NCBI RefSeq assembly: GCF_019968605.1
Contig: NZ_CP082966.1
Span: 2,095,001 to 2,159,000, forward strand
Source: Polaribacter litorisediminis
GTDB lineage: Bacteria > Bacteroidota > Bacteroidia > Flavobacteriales > Flavobacteriaceae
DNA length: 64,000 bases
Direction: 5' to 3'
This document shows, piece after piece, positions 34,991 to 44,049 of the stretch. The position numbers and the translations under genes are program-made. Positions within the stretch are counted from its first letter, which is position 1; every line of letters starts with the position of its first letter. The notes beneath the pieces were generated by a model. The model was not told where the DNA came from. It did no database searches and worked only from the letters and a program-made list of their open reading frames with translations.

Positions 34991-36382
34991 TTAGGCAATA
35001 ATGGCTTTTATTTCGTTGATAAATCGTATTGCCAAAGCATCAGCTGCCTTTTGAGATTTAGCTTCCGTATAAATTCTAATAATAGGCTCTGTATTCGATT
35101 TTCTAAGGTGAATCCATTCCTCAGCAAAGTCAATTTTTACACCATCAATCGTATTTACATCTTCATTTTTATAGGTTGATGCCATCGTTTCTAAAATCTC
35201 ATCAACATTAATTTCTGGCGTTAATTGAATTTTATTTTTACTCATAAAGTAACTTGGATACGAATCTCTCAAGGTTTTACAAGACATTTTTTGATGTGCT
35301 AAATGCGATAAAAATAATGCCACACCTACCAAAGAATCACGTCCATAATGAGAAGCCGGGTAAATAATACCTCCGTTTCCTTCGCCACCAATAACGGTAT
35401 TGGTTTCTTTCATTTTAATCACCACATTCACTTCACCTACAGCACTTGCTGTGTACGTTCCGCCATGTTTTTCAGTAACATCCCGTAATGCTCTAGAAGA
35501 AGATAAATTAGAAACCGTATTTCCGCCACCTAAACGTCCTAAAACATAATCTGCACAAGCAACCAAAGTATATTCCTCTCCAAACATAGAACCATCTTCA
35601 GAAACTAAAGCCAACCTATCTACATCTGGATCTACCACAATTCCTAAAGCTGCTTTTTCTTTTACAACTAGCTCAGAAATGTCTGTTAAGTGTTCTTTTA
35701 AAGGTTCTGGATTGTGAGGAAATTGACCATTTGGTGTACAATACAATTCAATACATGCTACATTTAATTCTTTTAACAAAGCAGGAATAAAAATTCCTCC
35801 AGTAGAATTTACGCCATCTACAACAACTTTAAAGTTGGCATTTTTGATAGCTTCCACATCCACCAATTCTAGGTTTAAAACTTCGTTAATGTGTTTTTCT
35901 AAGTACGAATTATCTTTTGTGTACGTTCCTAAATCATCTACTTCCGCAAATTCAAAATCTTCACTTTCTGCCAAAGCCAAAATTTGTTCACCATCTTCAC
36001 CGTTTAAAAATTCTCCTTTTTCATTCAATAATTTTAGAGCATTCCATTGTTTTGGATTATGGGAAGCCGTTAAAATAATTCCTCCATCAGCATTTTCTAA
36101 AGGCACAGCAACTTCTACAGTTGGTGTGGTTGACAAACCTAAATCTACTACATTGATGCCCAAACCAACCAAAGTGTTGGCTACCAAACTAGAAATCATT
36201 TTTCCAGAAATACGAGCATCTCTACCCACAACAACTGTTAATTTTTCTTTATTCGGATTTCTTCTTTTTAAGAATGCTCCATAAGCAGCAGCAAATTTTA
36301 CAGCATCTATAGGGGTTAAATTGTCTGCAGTTTTACCTCCAATTGTACCTCTAATTCCTGAAATTGATTTTATAAGAGTCAT
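34991..36382 (-). CDS. glmM: Phosphoglucosamine mutase (463 aa)
   Basis: GlmM converts glucosamine-6-phosphate to glucosamine-1-phosphate for UDP-GlcNAc, needed for peptidoglycan and lipid A. The phosphoserine loop is TASHNPKQWNALKL, the metal loop is VDPDVDRLAL, the sugar loop is GEGNGGIIYP, and the phosphate site is RKSNTEPIIRIYTEA. The Flavobacteriia form starts MTLIKSISGIRGTIGGK, as here. A -7 box TATATTTG (36400-36407) lies 17 bases before the ATG. Confidence 0.93.
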   Translation of the reverse strand: MTLIKSISGIRGTIGGKTADNLTPIDAVKFAAAYGAFLKRRNPNKEKLTVVVGRDARISGKMISSLVANTLVGLGINVVDLGLSTTPTVEVAVPLENADGGIILTASHNPKQWNALKLLNEKGEFLNGEDGEQILALAESEDFEFAEVDDLGTYTKDNSYLEKHINEVLNLELVDVEAIKNANFKVVVDGVNSTGGIFIPALLKELNVACIELYCTPNGQFPHNPEPLKEHLTDISELVVKEKAALGIVVDPDVDRLALVSEDGSMFGEEYTLVACADYVLGRLGGGNTVSNLSSSRALRDVTEKHGGTYTASAVGEVNVVIKMKETNTVIGGEGNGGIIYPASHYGRDSLVGVALFLSHLAHQKMSCKTLRDSYPSYFMSKNKIQLTPEINVDEILETMASTYKNEDVNTIDGVKIDFAEEWIHLRKSNTEPIIRIYTEAKSQKAADALAIRFINEIKAIIA

Positions 36383-36399
36383 AATTTAAATTTACTCGA

Positions 36400-36407
36400 C
36401 AAATATA
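36400..36407 (-). promoter_or_regulatory. -7 box for glmM
   Basis: TATATTTG on the minus strand, 17 bases before the glmM ATG; no TTG at the expected -33 distance. Confidence 0.55.
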
Positions 36408-36464
36408 AATTATTTCAATCATTTTTTTGATGATTTCATTTCTAATAAAGAATTTCTTAAAACG

Positions 36465-36671
36465 AACTATCCTAGAGGCAGAGCTATAGAGGTATTTCAC
36501 TCGTTTCATACAGAATCAAGTTGAGCACGAGCTTTGAGCTAAAAAGGTCAAAAACCAAAAATCTATTATTTAAATTCCCGTTACCCAATCTAGTTGAGCA
36601 TAAATTTCACGGGAATGACAATTTAAACGGAAACCCCGACGCAGAGCATCGAGGAATTCTTTTCGATTAAA
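36465..36671. mobile_element. Non-autonomous IS200/IS605-type element (REP/PATE-like, ~207 bp)
   Basis: The left boundary (36465-36502, CTAGAGGCAGAGCTATAGAGG) resembles the right-end hairpin of the TnpA element at 45661-45684. The right boundary (36634-36671, CCCCGACGCAGAGCATCGAGG then AATTCTTTTCGATTAAA) resembles its left end at 46161-46195. There is no transposase inside. An inner inverted repeat (ATTCCCGT at 36574-36581, ACGGGAAT at 36609-36616) is present. The rest of the intergenic stretch 36408-36947 shows nothing else. Confidence 0.7.
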
Positions 36672-36947
36672 GGTAGTATTGCTGACTACCATCTTTTCCA
36701 TTGCTCCCGTGGCATATAAAATCTTATTTATCAAACCATTAACTGAAGTTTAGCCTATAACTTTCTTCATCTTTAAAATGAACTCCAAAACTAAATATAT
36801 CCACAATTAAATCTTTTATAATCAATTAAATATTCGAAATAATTAAAAAAACATGGCTATTGACGGACATTCAATATTTCTATTGATAATCCTTTACTAA
36901 CAAAACGTCCTCATTTTTTATTATCTTTAAAACCTAATTATTTTTAA

Positions 36948-37754
36948 ATGATACATTTATTCCGAAAAATTAGGCTGCAATTGATACGTGACAATAGGAT
37001 TCATAAATACTTACTCTATGCTTTAGGCGAGATTGTTTTAGTGGTTGTGGGTATTGTTTTAGCACTCCAGTTTAACAACTGGAATCTTGAAAATGAAAAT
37101 TCTAAAAAAGAAGAATGGTATTTGATTAATGTTGCTGAAGATGTGGAATATCAGAAAGCAGAGTTGGTTGATTTAATTGTAAACTATAAATACAGTATTG
37201 CAGTTTCAAAGTCGCTTTTAAAAGATTTTAACCGCTTTAACAGTTTTGCAAAAATTGATAGTTTAAATGAAAAACTGAATGCCCTCACTTTTGCTGACAA
37301 TTTTCCAAATATCAATAATACGTACCAAGAATTAGTCTCATCTGGCCAACAAACTTTAATAAAAGAAAAAGAGCTGAGTTTAGAATTGATTGATTTTTAC
37401 CTTTTTTGTGAAGACAATTTTCTGGATGTTAAAAGCAATAATGATAATCTCTATTATAAAGAGGTATATCCTGTGCTGAACAAGTTATCTCAAATTTATG
37501 TAACCTTTGAGGATCTTAATGAAGATGAAGAAATCGCTATTAATAATGTTCATTTATTAAATAGTTATTTAACCTCTGAGCTTGAAAAACCAGCAAATAT
37601 TTTAGCTCTTTTAAATGCTATTAAGACTCAAACCATGATTTTAGTCGAACATCTTGAATTGGCAGAAGAAACCTTAATAGGTGGCAAAGAATTGGTTGCT
37701 CAAATTGATGAATATTTGGGATTAACTGCTGATATGGTGAATCACTATGATTAA
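36948..37754 (+). CDS. DUF6090 family membrane-anchored protein (268 aa)
   Basis: The N-terminus has the family pattern: MIHLFRKIRLQLIRDNR, then a transmembrane helix ALGEIVLVVVGIVLALQ followed by the conserved FNNWN. The remaining ~220 residues are predicted helical and face the periplasm. Many Bacteroidota genomes hold arrays of DUF6090 genes of unknown function. It precedes a beta-helix/channel protein by 18 bases and is probably co-transcribed. Confidence 0.9.
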   Translation: MIHLFRKIRLQLIRDNRIHKYLLYALGEIVLVVVGIVLALQFNNWNLENENSKKEEWYLINVAEDVEYQKAELVDLIVNYKYSIAVSKSLLKDFNRFNSFAKIDSLNEKLNALTFADNFPNINNTYQELVSSGQQTLIKEKELSLELIDFYLFCEDNFLDVKSNNDNLYYKEVYPVLNKLSQIYVTFEDLNEDEEIAINNVHLLNSYLTSELEKPANILALLNAIKTQTMILVEHLELAEETLIGGKELVAQIDEYLGLTADMVNHYD

Positions 37755-37772
37755 CTTCTAAATTTTTAAACC

Positions 37773-39596
37773 ATGACAATTCCTATGAAAAAGATATCAA
37801 TCCTATGTACTTTATTATTTGCTATCCATAGTTTTTCTCAAGAAACAAAACTCAAAAAATACTCTCATACTGAGTTTTTTAAAATGATTACTGCCGAAAA
37901 AGACTCGATTTTTACATTAGAAAATGCATTTATCACCTTTACAGAAAAGGATATGAGTTTAAATTATTTATATGTTAACGACGAACCTAAGGATTCTATA
38001 ATTCCTTTAATCATAGCTAAAGAAATTGTATTAAAAAACGTGCATTTTGAGCATCAAAGAAATGATGATGCTATTCAAGGTTTTTACAACATTGTTTTCA
38101 CTAAAAATGTAAGTATTTACAACACTACTTCTTTGTTATTTTTCAATTGTGTTTTTAAAGGGATTTTAGATATGGACACTAGTGTTTTAGGGAATGATCA
38201 AATTAATAACCTTTCTCAAAAACACGAAAATTATGATTCTGATGTTGGATTTTACTATTGCACTTTTCAGGAAGATACCCATATAGATATTGGCTCTATT
38301 GAATATTATTCTTCCATTCATTTTCATCTTTTTTTCTCGAAATTTAATGCTATCTCAGAAAGCATAAATGTTGGAATCTACACCAATAGTGTAAAAGACA
38401 CGTTTATTGACGAAAATATTTTTAATGGAAAAGGATTTCTCATGCTTGGTGTAGACAATTCAACTTTTACAAGTATTTACGGAAACGATTTTGGTAATTT
38501 TAGAGTAAATATATCAAAAGAATCCTTTAATGACTCTCAAGTATATTTGGTAGAGAAAAATATTTTTAACGATGCCTTTTTACTTCATATCAATCAATTT
38601 AGTATTAACAATGTATATCGCTGGACTCAGTGGAAAGGAAAAGTTCTTTCTTCTGCAGGATATGACAACTACCTGAAGTACTTACTAGCAGAAGGCACCG
38701 ATCTAGAATACGAGGAACTGTATAAAAGTGACACCGTTTTTGAGAATTACAAAAACAGGGACAAAGTAGCATTGGCTGATTCTTATAAATTTGAAATGCA
38801 GCAATTAGGACAGTTTTACGATTTCTACAAATTACAACACGATTCAGATTATGCAAACCAAGTATATATTGAATTTAAAAATTTAGAAACCAAACGCTAT
38901 GCATATTTGTACAAAAAAGATCCATCATTCAATTCGTTTTTTACCTGGAAGATCAACCAGTTTTTAAAGATATTTTCTGGGTATGGTACAAATCCTTCTT
39001 TGTCAATCATCTTCTCTTTATATGTTATATTTCTATTTGCTTTTGTGTACCTGTTATTCCCCAATTCTTGGGATGCACATGGGCGTAAGAGAATCATGAA
39101 CAGATATGCCTTCTTCTTTACCTATATGAATAAAAAAAGCGGAATTCATGAAGTGTATTTAGACAACCAAAAAGAAGATTTATTAGAATTTGAAGAGTTT
39201 AAAACCTTGATAGAACAACAAGGGAAAACAGTTCCTTCATTTTTTACATTCACTGCACTCCCACTCTACAAATGGGCAGTTTCTGGTACAAAGTTTTCTG
39301 CAAATGTGTTAAAACGAGTAGATATTATGAAAGGCACTTGGAGCGATTTACCAAAATCTAAAAGAATCTGGAAATCAATCTTATTAATTGGTGCGTTTAC
39401 CATTGCTGTGTTCTATGATATTTTGATAAAAATGATCAATGCCCTAATGCTTTCCATCAACACATTTACAACTCTTGGTTTTGGTGAAATACCCATAAAA
39501 GGTTTGCCAAGATATTTGGCAATAATACAAGGTTTTATTGGTTGGTTTATGTTAACTATTTTCTCTGTATCTTTAATTTCTCAATTATTAAACTAA
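37773..39596 (+). CDS. Periplasmic beta-helix sensor fused to a K+-channel-like pore (607 aa)
   Basis: A signal peptide (KKISILCTLLFAIHSFS, from M5; M1 is also possible) is followed by ~300 residues of repeated short hydrophobic/Asn/Phe strands (NCVFKGIL, YYCTFQED, NIFNGKGFLML, STFTSIYGND) that suggest a pentapeptide or right-handed beta-helix. The first membrane helix is near residues 412-428 (IIFSLYVIFLFAFVYLLF). The C-terminal ~75 residues hold another helix and a pore segment INTFTTLGFGEIP (filter TLGFGE at about 567-572) followed by a last helix. This is the two-helix pore of potassium channels (Ion_trans_2) with GFG instead of GYG. Fusion to a large extracytoplasmic sensor is unusual. 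Confidence 0.75.
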   Translation: MTIPMKKISILCTLLFAIHSFSQETKLKKYSHTEFFKMITAEKDSIFTLENAFITFTEKDMSLNYLYVNDEPKDSIIPLIIAKEIVLKNVHFEHQRNDDAIQGFYNIVFTKNVSIYNTTSLLFFNCVFKGILDMDTSVLGNDQINNLSQKHENYDSDVGFYYCTFQEDTHIDIGSIEYYSSIHFHLFFSKFNAISESINVGIYTNSVKDTFIDENIFNGKGFLMLGVDNSTFTSIYGNDFGNFRVNISKESFNDSQVYLVEKNIFNDAFLLHINQFSINNVYRWTQWKGKVLSSAGYDNYLKYLLAEGTDLEYEELYKSDTVFENYKNRDKVALADSYKFEMQQLGQFYDFYKLQHDSDYANQVYIEFKNLETKRYAYLYKKDPSFNSFFTWKINQFLKIFSGYGTNPSLSIIFSLYVIFLFAFVYLLFPNSWDAHGRKRIMNRYAFFFTYMNKKSGIHEVYLDNQKEDLLEFEEFKTLIEQQGKTVPSFFTFTALPLYKWAVSGTKFSANVLKRVDIMKGTWSDLPKSKRIWKSILLIGAFTIAVFYDILIKMINALMLSINTFTTLGFGEIPIKGLPRYLAIIQGFIGWFMLTIFSVSLISQLLN

Positions 39597-39612
39597 CCGA
39601 AAATTATTTCCT

Positions 39613-40182
39613 ATGAAGTACAAAATAGTTTTAGTACTTGTATTTACCCTTATAATAGCAAGTTGTAAGAAAACAATAAATTGCATCATAGAAACAAATG
39701 AAGGGAACCTGTTGATTGAATTATATCCAGAAAAAGCCCCAATATCTGTGGCTAACTTTTTAGAATATGTAGATAAAGGTTTATACGAAAACTCTTCTTT
39801 TTATCGGGTTACAACTCCTGCAAATGAGGCTGGTAGAACGATAAAAATTGAAGTGATACAAGGTGGTATTTTAGATGAAGAAAAACAATTAGCTCCTATT
39901 AAAATTGAAACCACAAAACAAACAGGAATTCTTCATAAAAAAGGAACTCTATCTATGGCGAGAGATGAACCCAACACCGCTACTAACCATTTTTTTATCT
40001 GTGTTAATGCACAACCGTCATTAGATTTTGGAGGTAAACGAAATCCTGATGGGCTTGGTTTTGCTGCTTTTGGTAAAGTAATTGAAGGTTCTGAAATTGT
40101 AAAGAAGATTCAAAACAGAGAAAACGAAGAGCAACGTTTACTAAAACCTGTCATCATTAAAAATATTAAAAGGGTAGAATAG
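39613..40182 (+). CDS. Cyclophilin-type peptidyl-prolyl isomerase lipoprotein (189 aa)
   Basis: A lipobox (LIIASC) at about residues 13-18 indicates a lipid-anchored periplasmic protein. The cyclophilin domain shows IELYPEKAPISVANFLEYVD, FYRV, a QGG segment, GTLSMARDEPNTATNHFFIC and GFAAFGKVIEG. These are typical of the bacterial PpiA/B family and retain the Phe/Met/Ala active-site pattern; the usual Trp is absent. It probably assists folding of exported proteins. Confidence 0.93.
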   Translation: MKYKIVLVLVFTLIIASCKKTINCIIETNEGNLLIELYPEKAPISVANFLEYVDKGLYENSSFYRVTTPANEAGRTIKIEVIQGGILDEEKQLAPIKIETTKQTGILHKKGTLSMARDEPNTATNHFFICVNAQPSLDFGGKRNPDGLGFAAFGKVIEGSEIVKKIQNRENEEQRLLKPVIIKNIKRVE

Positions 40183-40266
40183 TAATGAAGTATTTTATTA
40201 GAATATACATATACAACTCAATTAAATTAATGATATCAATAATTATAAAAAAAAGGAAAACAAATA

Positions 40267-40377
40267 ATGGACGGATTTAATATTATTATGGTTATTGCAA
40301 TTATATTATTTGCAAGATTAGGAGTTCGTTTATTATTAGGCTATAAAAAAATAAAAAAAGATGATGAAAATGAATAA
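40267..40377 (+). CDS. Single-helix small membrane protein (36 aa)
   Basis: An ORF from ATG 40267 to TAA 40375-40377 encodes MDGFNIIMVIAIILFARLGV followed by RLLLGYKKIKKDDENE: one hydrophobic helix with a basic then acidic tail. It overlaps the start of the cupin gene in another frame. Such small proteins are easily missed; there is no homology claim. Confidence 0.4.
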   Translation: MDGFNIIMVIAIILFARLGVRLLLGYKKIKKDDENE

Positions 40378-40789
40378 AATCCTTTATCAAAAAACAAAGC
40401 AAAAAAGGCATTGGATACATAATAAGTATCTTCTTTTTTATGGTCTAATTGGTGTTTTAATTACTGCCTGTAAACCCAATAATAATTTACCAGATCCTTT
40501 AGAGGCTGGCTGGAAAGAGGATAAAGTTTGTAAAGTATTAGTTGAAAATGAAAAAGTAAGAACTTTAAAATGTGTGTTTCCTCCAAGAGTTGGCCATGAT
40601 AAACATTTTCATGCAAAACATTTCGGTTATGCTATTAAAGGAAGTAGATTCAGAATTACAGATGCTACGGGAACTCGTGAAGTTAATGTACCATCTGGGT
40701 ACAATTTTTATAATGAAAAAATTAAATGGCATAAAGTTTTAAATATTGGCGATAGCACCGCCATATTTTTGATTGTAGAACCAAAATAA
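40361..40789 (+). CDS. Cupin-domain lipoprotein (142 aa)
   Basis: A hydrophobic segment with a lipobox-like LITAC follows a rather long basic N-terminus (MMKMNKILYQKTKQKRH), suggesting a lipoprotein. The second half is a single-domain cupin: HDKHFHAKHFGYAIKGSRFR contains the metal-binding His pattern, and YNFYNEKIKWHKVLNIGD ends it. Cupins of this kind bind small ligands or metals. The substrate is not known. Confidence 0.75.
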   Translation: MMKMNKILYQKTKQKRHWIHNKYLLFYGLIGVLITACKPNNNLPDPLEAGWKEDKVCKVLVENEKVRTLKCVFPPRVGHDKHFHAKHFGYAIKGSRFRITDATGTREVNVPSGYNFYNEKIKWHKVLNIGDSTAIFLIVEPK

Positions 40790-40936
40790 GCTACAAATAA
40801 AAACTGAAACAATCTTATATCTAGTAAATCAATAACCAATATAAAATCAGTTGTATTGGTATAAAGAGTAAAAAGAGGCATTAAATAATCTTTTAAAAAC
40901 TATCAATTCAGAATTAGAAAAATAAAAAGACAACAC

Positions 40937-42589
40937 ATGAAATATTTATTGATAATTATTAGTTTCCTTTTTTTAACAATCGGTTGTGTTAAAGAAGAAA
41001 AAATAGCAGAAAGTACTTTTAAAACTAAAAGCTATTCAGATTTGGTTCGCCTTTTTAAAGAATGGAGAGTTTTTGAAAATCCTCCTTTATCAGAGGGTGC
41101 TCCAGATTACACAAAAGCAACTTTTGCAAAGCGCTGGTCAATTTTTAAAGATTTACAAAACGATTTAAAAGCGATAGACACTACAAATTGGCCTGTAAAA
41201 AATAAAATAGATTGGATGCTGGTATGGGCAGAAATGAATGGTTATGACTTTAACCATAATATCTTAAAGCCTTGGGAACGTGATCCTGCTTATTACAAAG
41301 CTGTTTGGATGTACAAAAGTGATGTTCCTGCACATGAAGGCCCTACAAATCATGGGATTACAGAAGTATGGCAATATACTTTTCCATTATCAAAAGAAGA
41401 AAGAACAAAATTTATTAAAGACCTTAATGTTATAAAACCACTAAATGAACAAGCTAAAATAAACTTAACTGGTAATGCTAAAGATCTTTGGATTGCTGGT
41501 ATTCGTGATATAAAAAACCAAAGTATTGCCTTAAATGCTATTAAAAAAAAAGAAGGAATTGAAACTGATACTGAAATCCTTAAAATCATAAACGAAGCAA
41601 TTGTATCTACAAACGATTTTGTAAAATGGTTAGAAAATAAAGCTACAACTAAAACTGGCGTTTCAGGAATTGGGAAAGAAAACTATACTTGGTACCTACA
41701 AAAGGTGCATTTGGTTCCGTTAACTTGGGATGACGAAGTAATGATTCTAAAACGCGAATTAGCAAGAGCCTGGACTGCTTTAAAATTAGAAGAACATAGC
41801 AATAGAAATCTACCAAAACTCATCGCTGCCAATTCTCCTGAAACTTATAATAAAATGGCAGATGAAGCCGCTAAAAGTTTAATTACGTTTTTAGAACAGC
41901 AAGATATTGTAACGGTAAAACCTTATTTTGATACTGCTTTAAGAAAACATTTAGGAGAGTTTATCCCTCAAGAAGAACGAAACTTTTTTTCAATAGGAGA
42001 GCATTTTGATCCAAGACCTTTATACTCTCATTTTTATCATTGGTTTGAGTTGGCAAGAATGGATAATGAGCCTCATAAAAGCGAAATAAGACGTGAAGCT
42101 TTATTATATAATATTTTTGATTCAAGAAATGAAGGAACGGCAACTGCTGTAGAGGAAATGTTTATGCAAGCTGGTTTGTATGATGATAGCCCAAGAACAA
42201 AAGAAATTGTTTACATTATGATTGCTCAAAGAGCTGCAAGAGGTTTGGGTTCTTTATACGCGCATGCCAATATAATGACGATGGAAGAAGCTGGAGGAAT
42301 TCATAGTGCATATACGCCTCGTGGTTGGATGAAAACAGAAAAAGAACTTTTAATTTTTGAACAACATTTATATTTGAGACAACCTGGTTATGGAACAAGT
42401 TATATTACCGGCAAATATTTATTAGAAAATGCCTTAGCTGATTTTGCAAGAATTAAAGAACAAGAAGGTACACCATTTAAAATTAAAGATTTCTTTGATA
42501 CTTTAAATAATATTGGCAATATCCCGATTTCATTGGGCCATTGGGAAATGACAAAAGAAAAAAAACATCTTACACCAATTCTTCATTGA
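40937..42589 (+). CDS. DUF885-like lipoprotein (550 aa)
   Basis: A lipoprotein signal (FLFLTIGC) is followed by an all-helical domain resembling DUF885/M32-like proteins: a [20 protein letters not shown] segment, [17 protein letters not shown] and C-terminal [22 protein letters not shown]. The usual HExxH zinc motif of DUF885 is not evident here (the comparable stretch is [11 protein letters not shown]), so catalytic activity is doubtful. It is the last gene before the insertion-sequence region. Confidence 0.65.
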   Translation: MKYLLIIISFLFLTIGCVKEEKIAESTFKTKSYSDLVRLFKEWRVFENPPLSEGAPDYTKATFAKRWSIFKDLQNDLKAIDTTNWPVKNKIDWMLVWAEMNGYDFNHNILKPWERDPAYYKAVWMYKSDVPAHEGPTNHGITEVWQYTFPLSKEERTKFIKDLNVIKPLNEQAKINLTGNAKDLWIAGIRDIKNQSIALNAIKKKEGIETDTEILKIINEAIVSTNDFVKWLENKATTKTGVSGIGKENYTWYLQKVHLVPLTWDDEVMILKRELARAWTALKLEEHSNRNLPKLIAANSPETYNKMADEAAKSLITFLEQQDIVTVKPYFDTALRKHLGEFIPQEERNFFSIGEHFDPRPLYSHFYHWFELARMDNEPHKSEIRREALLYNIFDSRNEGTATAVEEMFMQAGLYDDSPRTKEIVYIMIAQRAARGLGSLYAHANIMTMEEAGGIHSAYTPRGWMKTEKELLIFEQHLYLRQPGYGTSYITGKYLLENALADFARIKEQEGTPFKIKDFFDTLNNIGNIPISLGHWEMTKEKKHLTPILH

Positions 42590-42738
42590 AATGATTAGAT
42601 TCCGAAGAAAAAAATCTTTTAAATACTTTTAGACAGAAATTATAATTTAATAGCAAATAGATTTTTGGTCGAAGTAAAAAATATTAGGTCAATATTAAAT
42701 AGTCTCTACATAGCATGGCTTTTTAAAAATTACAATAA

Positions 42739-42777
42739 TTCATAAATATGGTTTATGCAATGCATAATTATTGTAAA
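42739..42777 (+). repeat. 39-bp direct repeat, copy 1
   Basis: The copy reads TTCATAAATATGGTTTATGC with further 19 bases; 37 of 39 bases match the copy at 47058-47096. It holds two nested palindromes (CATAAA/TTTATG and TTATGC/GCATAA). The IS1380-like element starts directly at its end. Confidence 0.75.
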
Positions 42778-44016
42778 CCTCAAATCCGCAAAAAGATTAA
42801 ACGATTAATTATTGAACTTTTTTTATAGTTATTATTCTTTTAAATTTAAATTTTGCCGTGTTTTACTATAGAAAGTAGCAAAATTGAAGCGGTGATTTAT
42901 CAAAACTAGATTACTATTTAACATGCTATATCTGTTAAATTACATATTTCTAAACAGCTAAAATGCGCTTAAGCTAAATCACTGATTATAATTCACTTAA
43001 GTTTGTGAAATAAATGTAGTTATCCCTTTAAAGTCAGTTGATTACATTTTTAAATCAACTTTTTAAATCAAATTTTTAAATCAAAATAGGGTTTATCAGA
43101 GAACAATCTAAGCTTATATTGTCTTGCTTCATAAATCCACTGACCTGCTACGGCTATAAATTTAAAAACAAAACGTTTTAATCGAGAGGTGGGCTTTAAA
43201 TCCTCAAATTTCTCTGACACCATATGTATGAAATACGTATAGAAATTTTTAATCATTGCTGTAATGATGATAAATGTACCGTTCTGATCTAAAAACGAAA
43301 AAGGGAAGTGTTTCCATTCAAAATCATTATTCATCACATCAAAGGTAGACACTCCAATTTTCTCACTTTTGCCTCGTTGATTATAATATTCAATCACTTC
43401 TTTTTCAGCAGAATCCCAGTCATTTGTTAAGATTTTTCGGTATTTCAGATTTTCTTGTGTAAAAAATCTATTTGTGTTGAGTTTGATTTTTCTCTCATAA
43501 TTACTAGACGATAATTACGCTCTTGATGAAATTACTTGAATGGTATCGAGGCTACTTCGTATTTTTTATAGTTCAGCTCTATGTCTTGCCAATTTTCAAT
43601 CTCGTTAATCTGCTCAAATACACTAGTACTTTTATTTGCTCTAAAGAATATCCTTTAGGTGTTTTCTAAAACTTGTGTTTAAATCCTCTATAACATCACC
43701 GCCACTCATAAACATGCTGGTTAAACTTTTGAAAATGTCACTATACTGATAACCAACGGTTTTTACACGTTTACCCAAGGTTGAATCAATAAGATTGGCT
43801 ATCCCAGATGTTTTAAAAGATTCGTTTACAAAAGATATTCCTACAAAAGGATTGATTGTTTTGTTGCTTTTTATTACTTTCGTAAAAATATTCACATTTT
43901 TTAAAATGTAGGAATCTTAAAAATACGTGATATTTTTTTAATGTCAAAACAGTAAGGGATATATCTCCCTTACTGGATTTGACTAAGGTTGGTCTAATCT
44001 GTCTGCGGATTTAAGG
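42778..44016 (-). mobile_element. Decayed IS1380-like insertion sequence (1239 bp)
   Basis: Terminal inverted repeats are CCTCAAATCCGCAAAAAGAT at 42778 and, on the opposite strand from 44016, CCTTAAATCCGCAGACAGAT, matching at most positions. Inside is a broken transposase on the minus strand (43068-43895). The element inserted in the tail of a 39-bp repeat: flanking sequence resumes as (A)TAAATAAAAATA, the same as after copy 2 at 47094, with a possible 4-bp duplication TAAA. Full elements of this family are about 1.5-1.7 kb, so this one has internal deletions. Confidence 0.75.
43068..43895 (-). pseudogene. IS1380-family transposase, broken
   Basis: The N-terminal piece (43641-43895) begins with the family-like INPFVGISFVNESFKTSGIA and ends at about residue 84. 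After an apparent deletion the frame resumes near 43620 (FEQINEIENWQDIE) and meets stop codons near 43540 and 43455. The C-terminal piece (43068-43397) has IEYYNQRGKSEKIGVSTFDV and FKFIAVAGQWIYEARQYKL, the conserved end of IS1380 transposases. The gene cannot produce an active enzyme. Confidence 0.85.
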
Positions 44017-44049
44017 ATAAATAAAAATAAAATCTTCAGTTAAATTAAA

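Noticed and set aside
34736..36382. Programmed read-through of the glmM stop to add the barrel-like frame
   Set aside because: The frame is in phase, but the remnant looks like an outer-membrane strand with no sense at the end of a cytosolic enzyme; a deletion scar is simpler.
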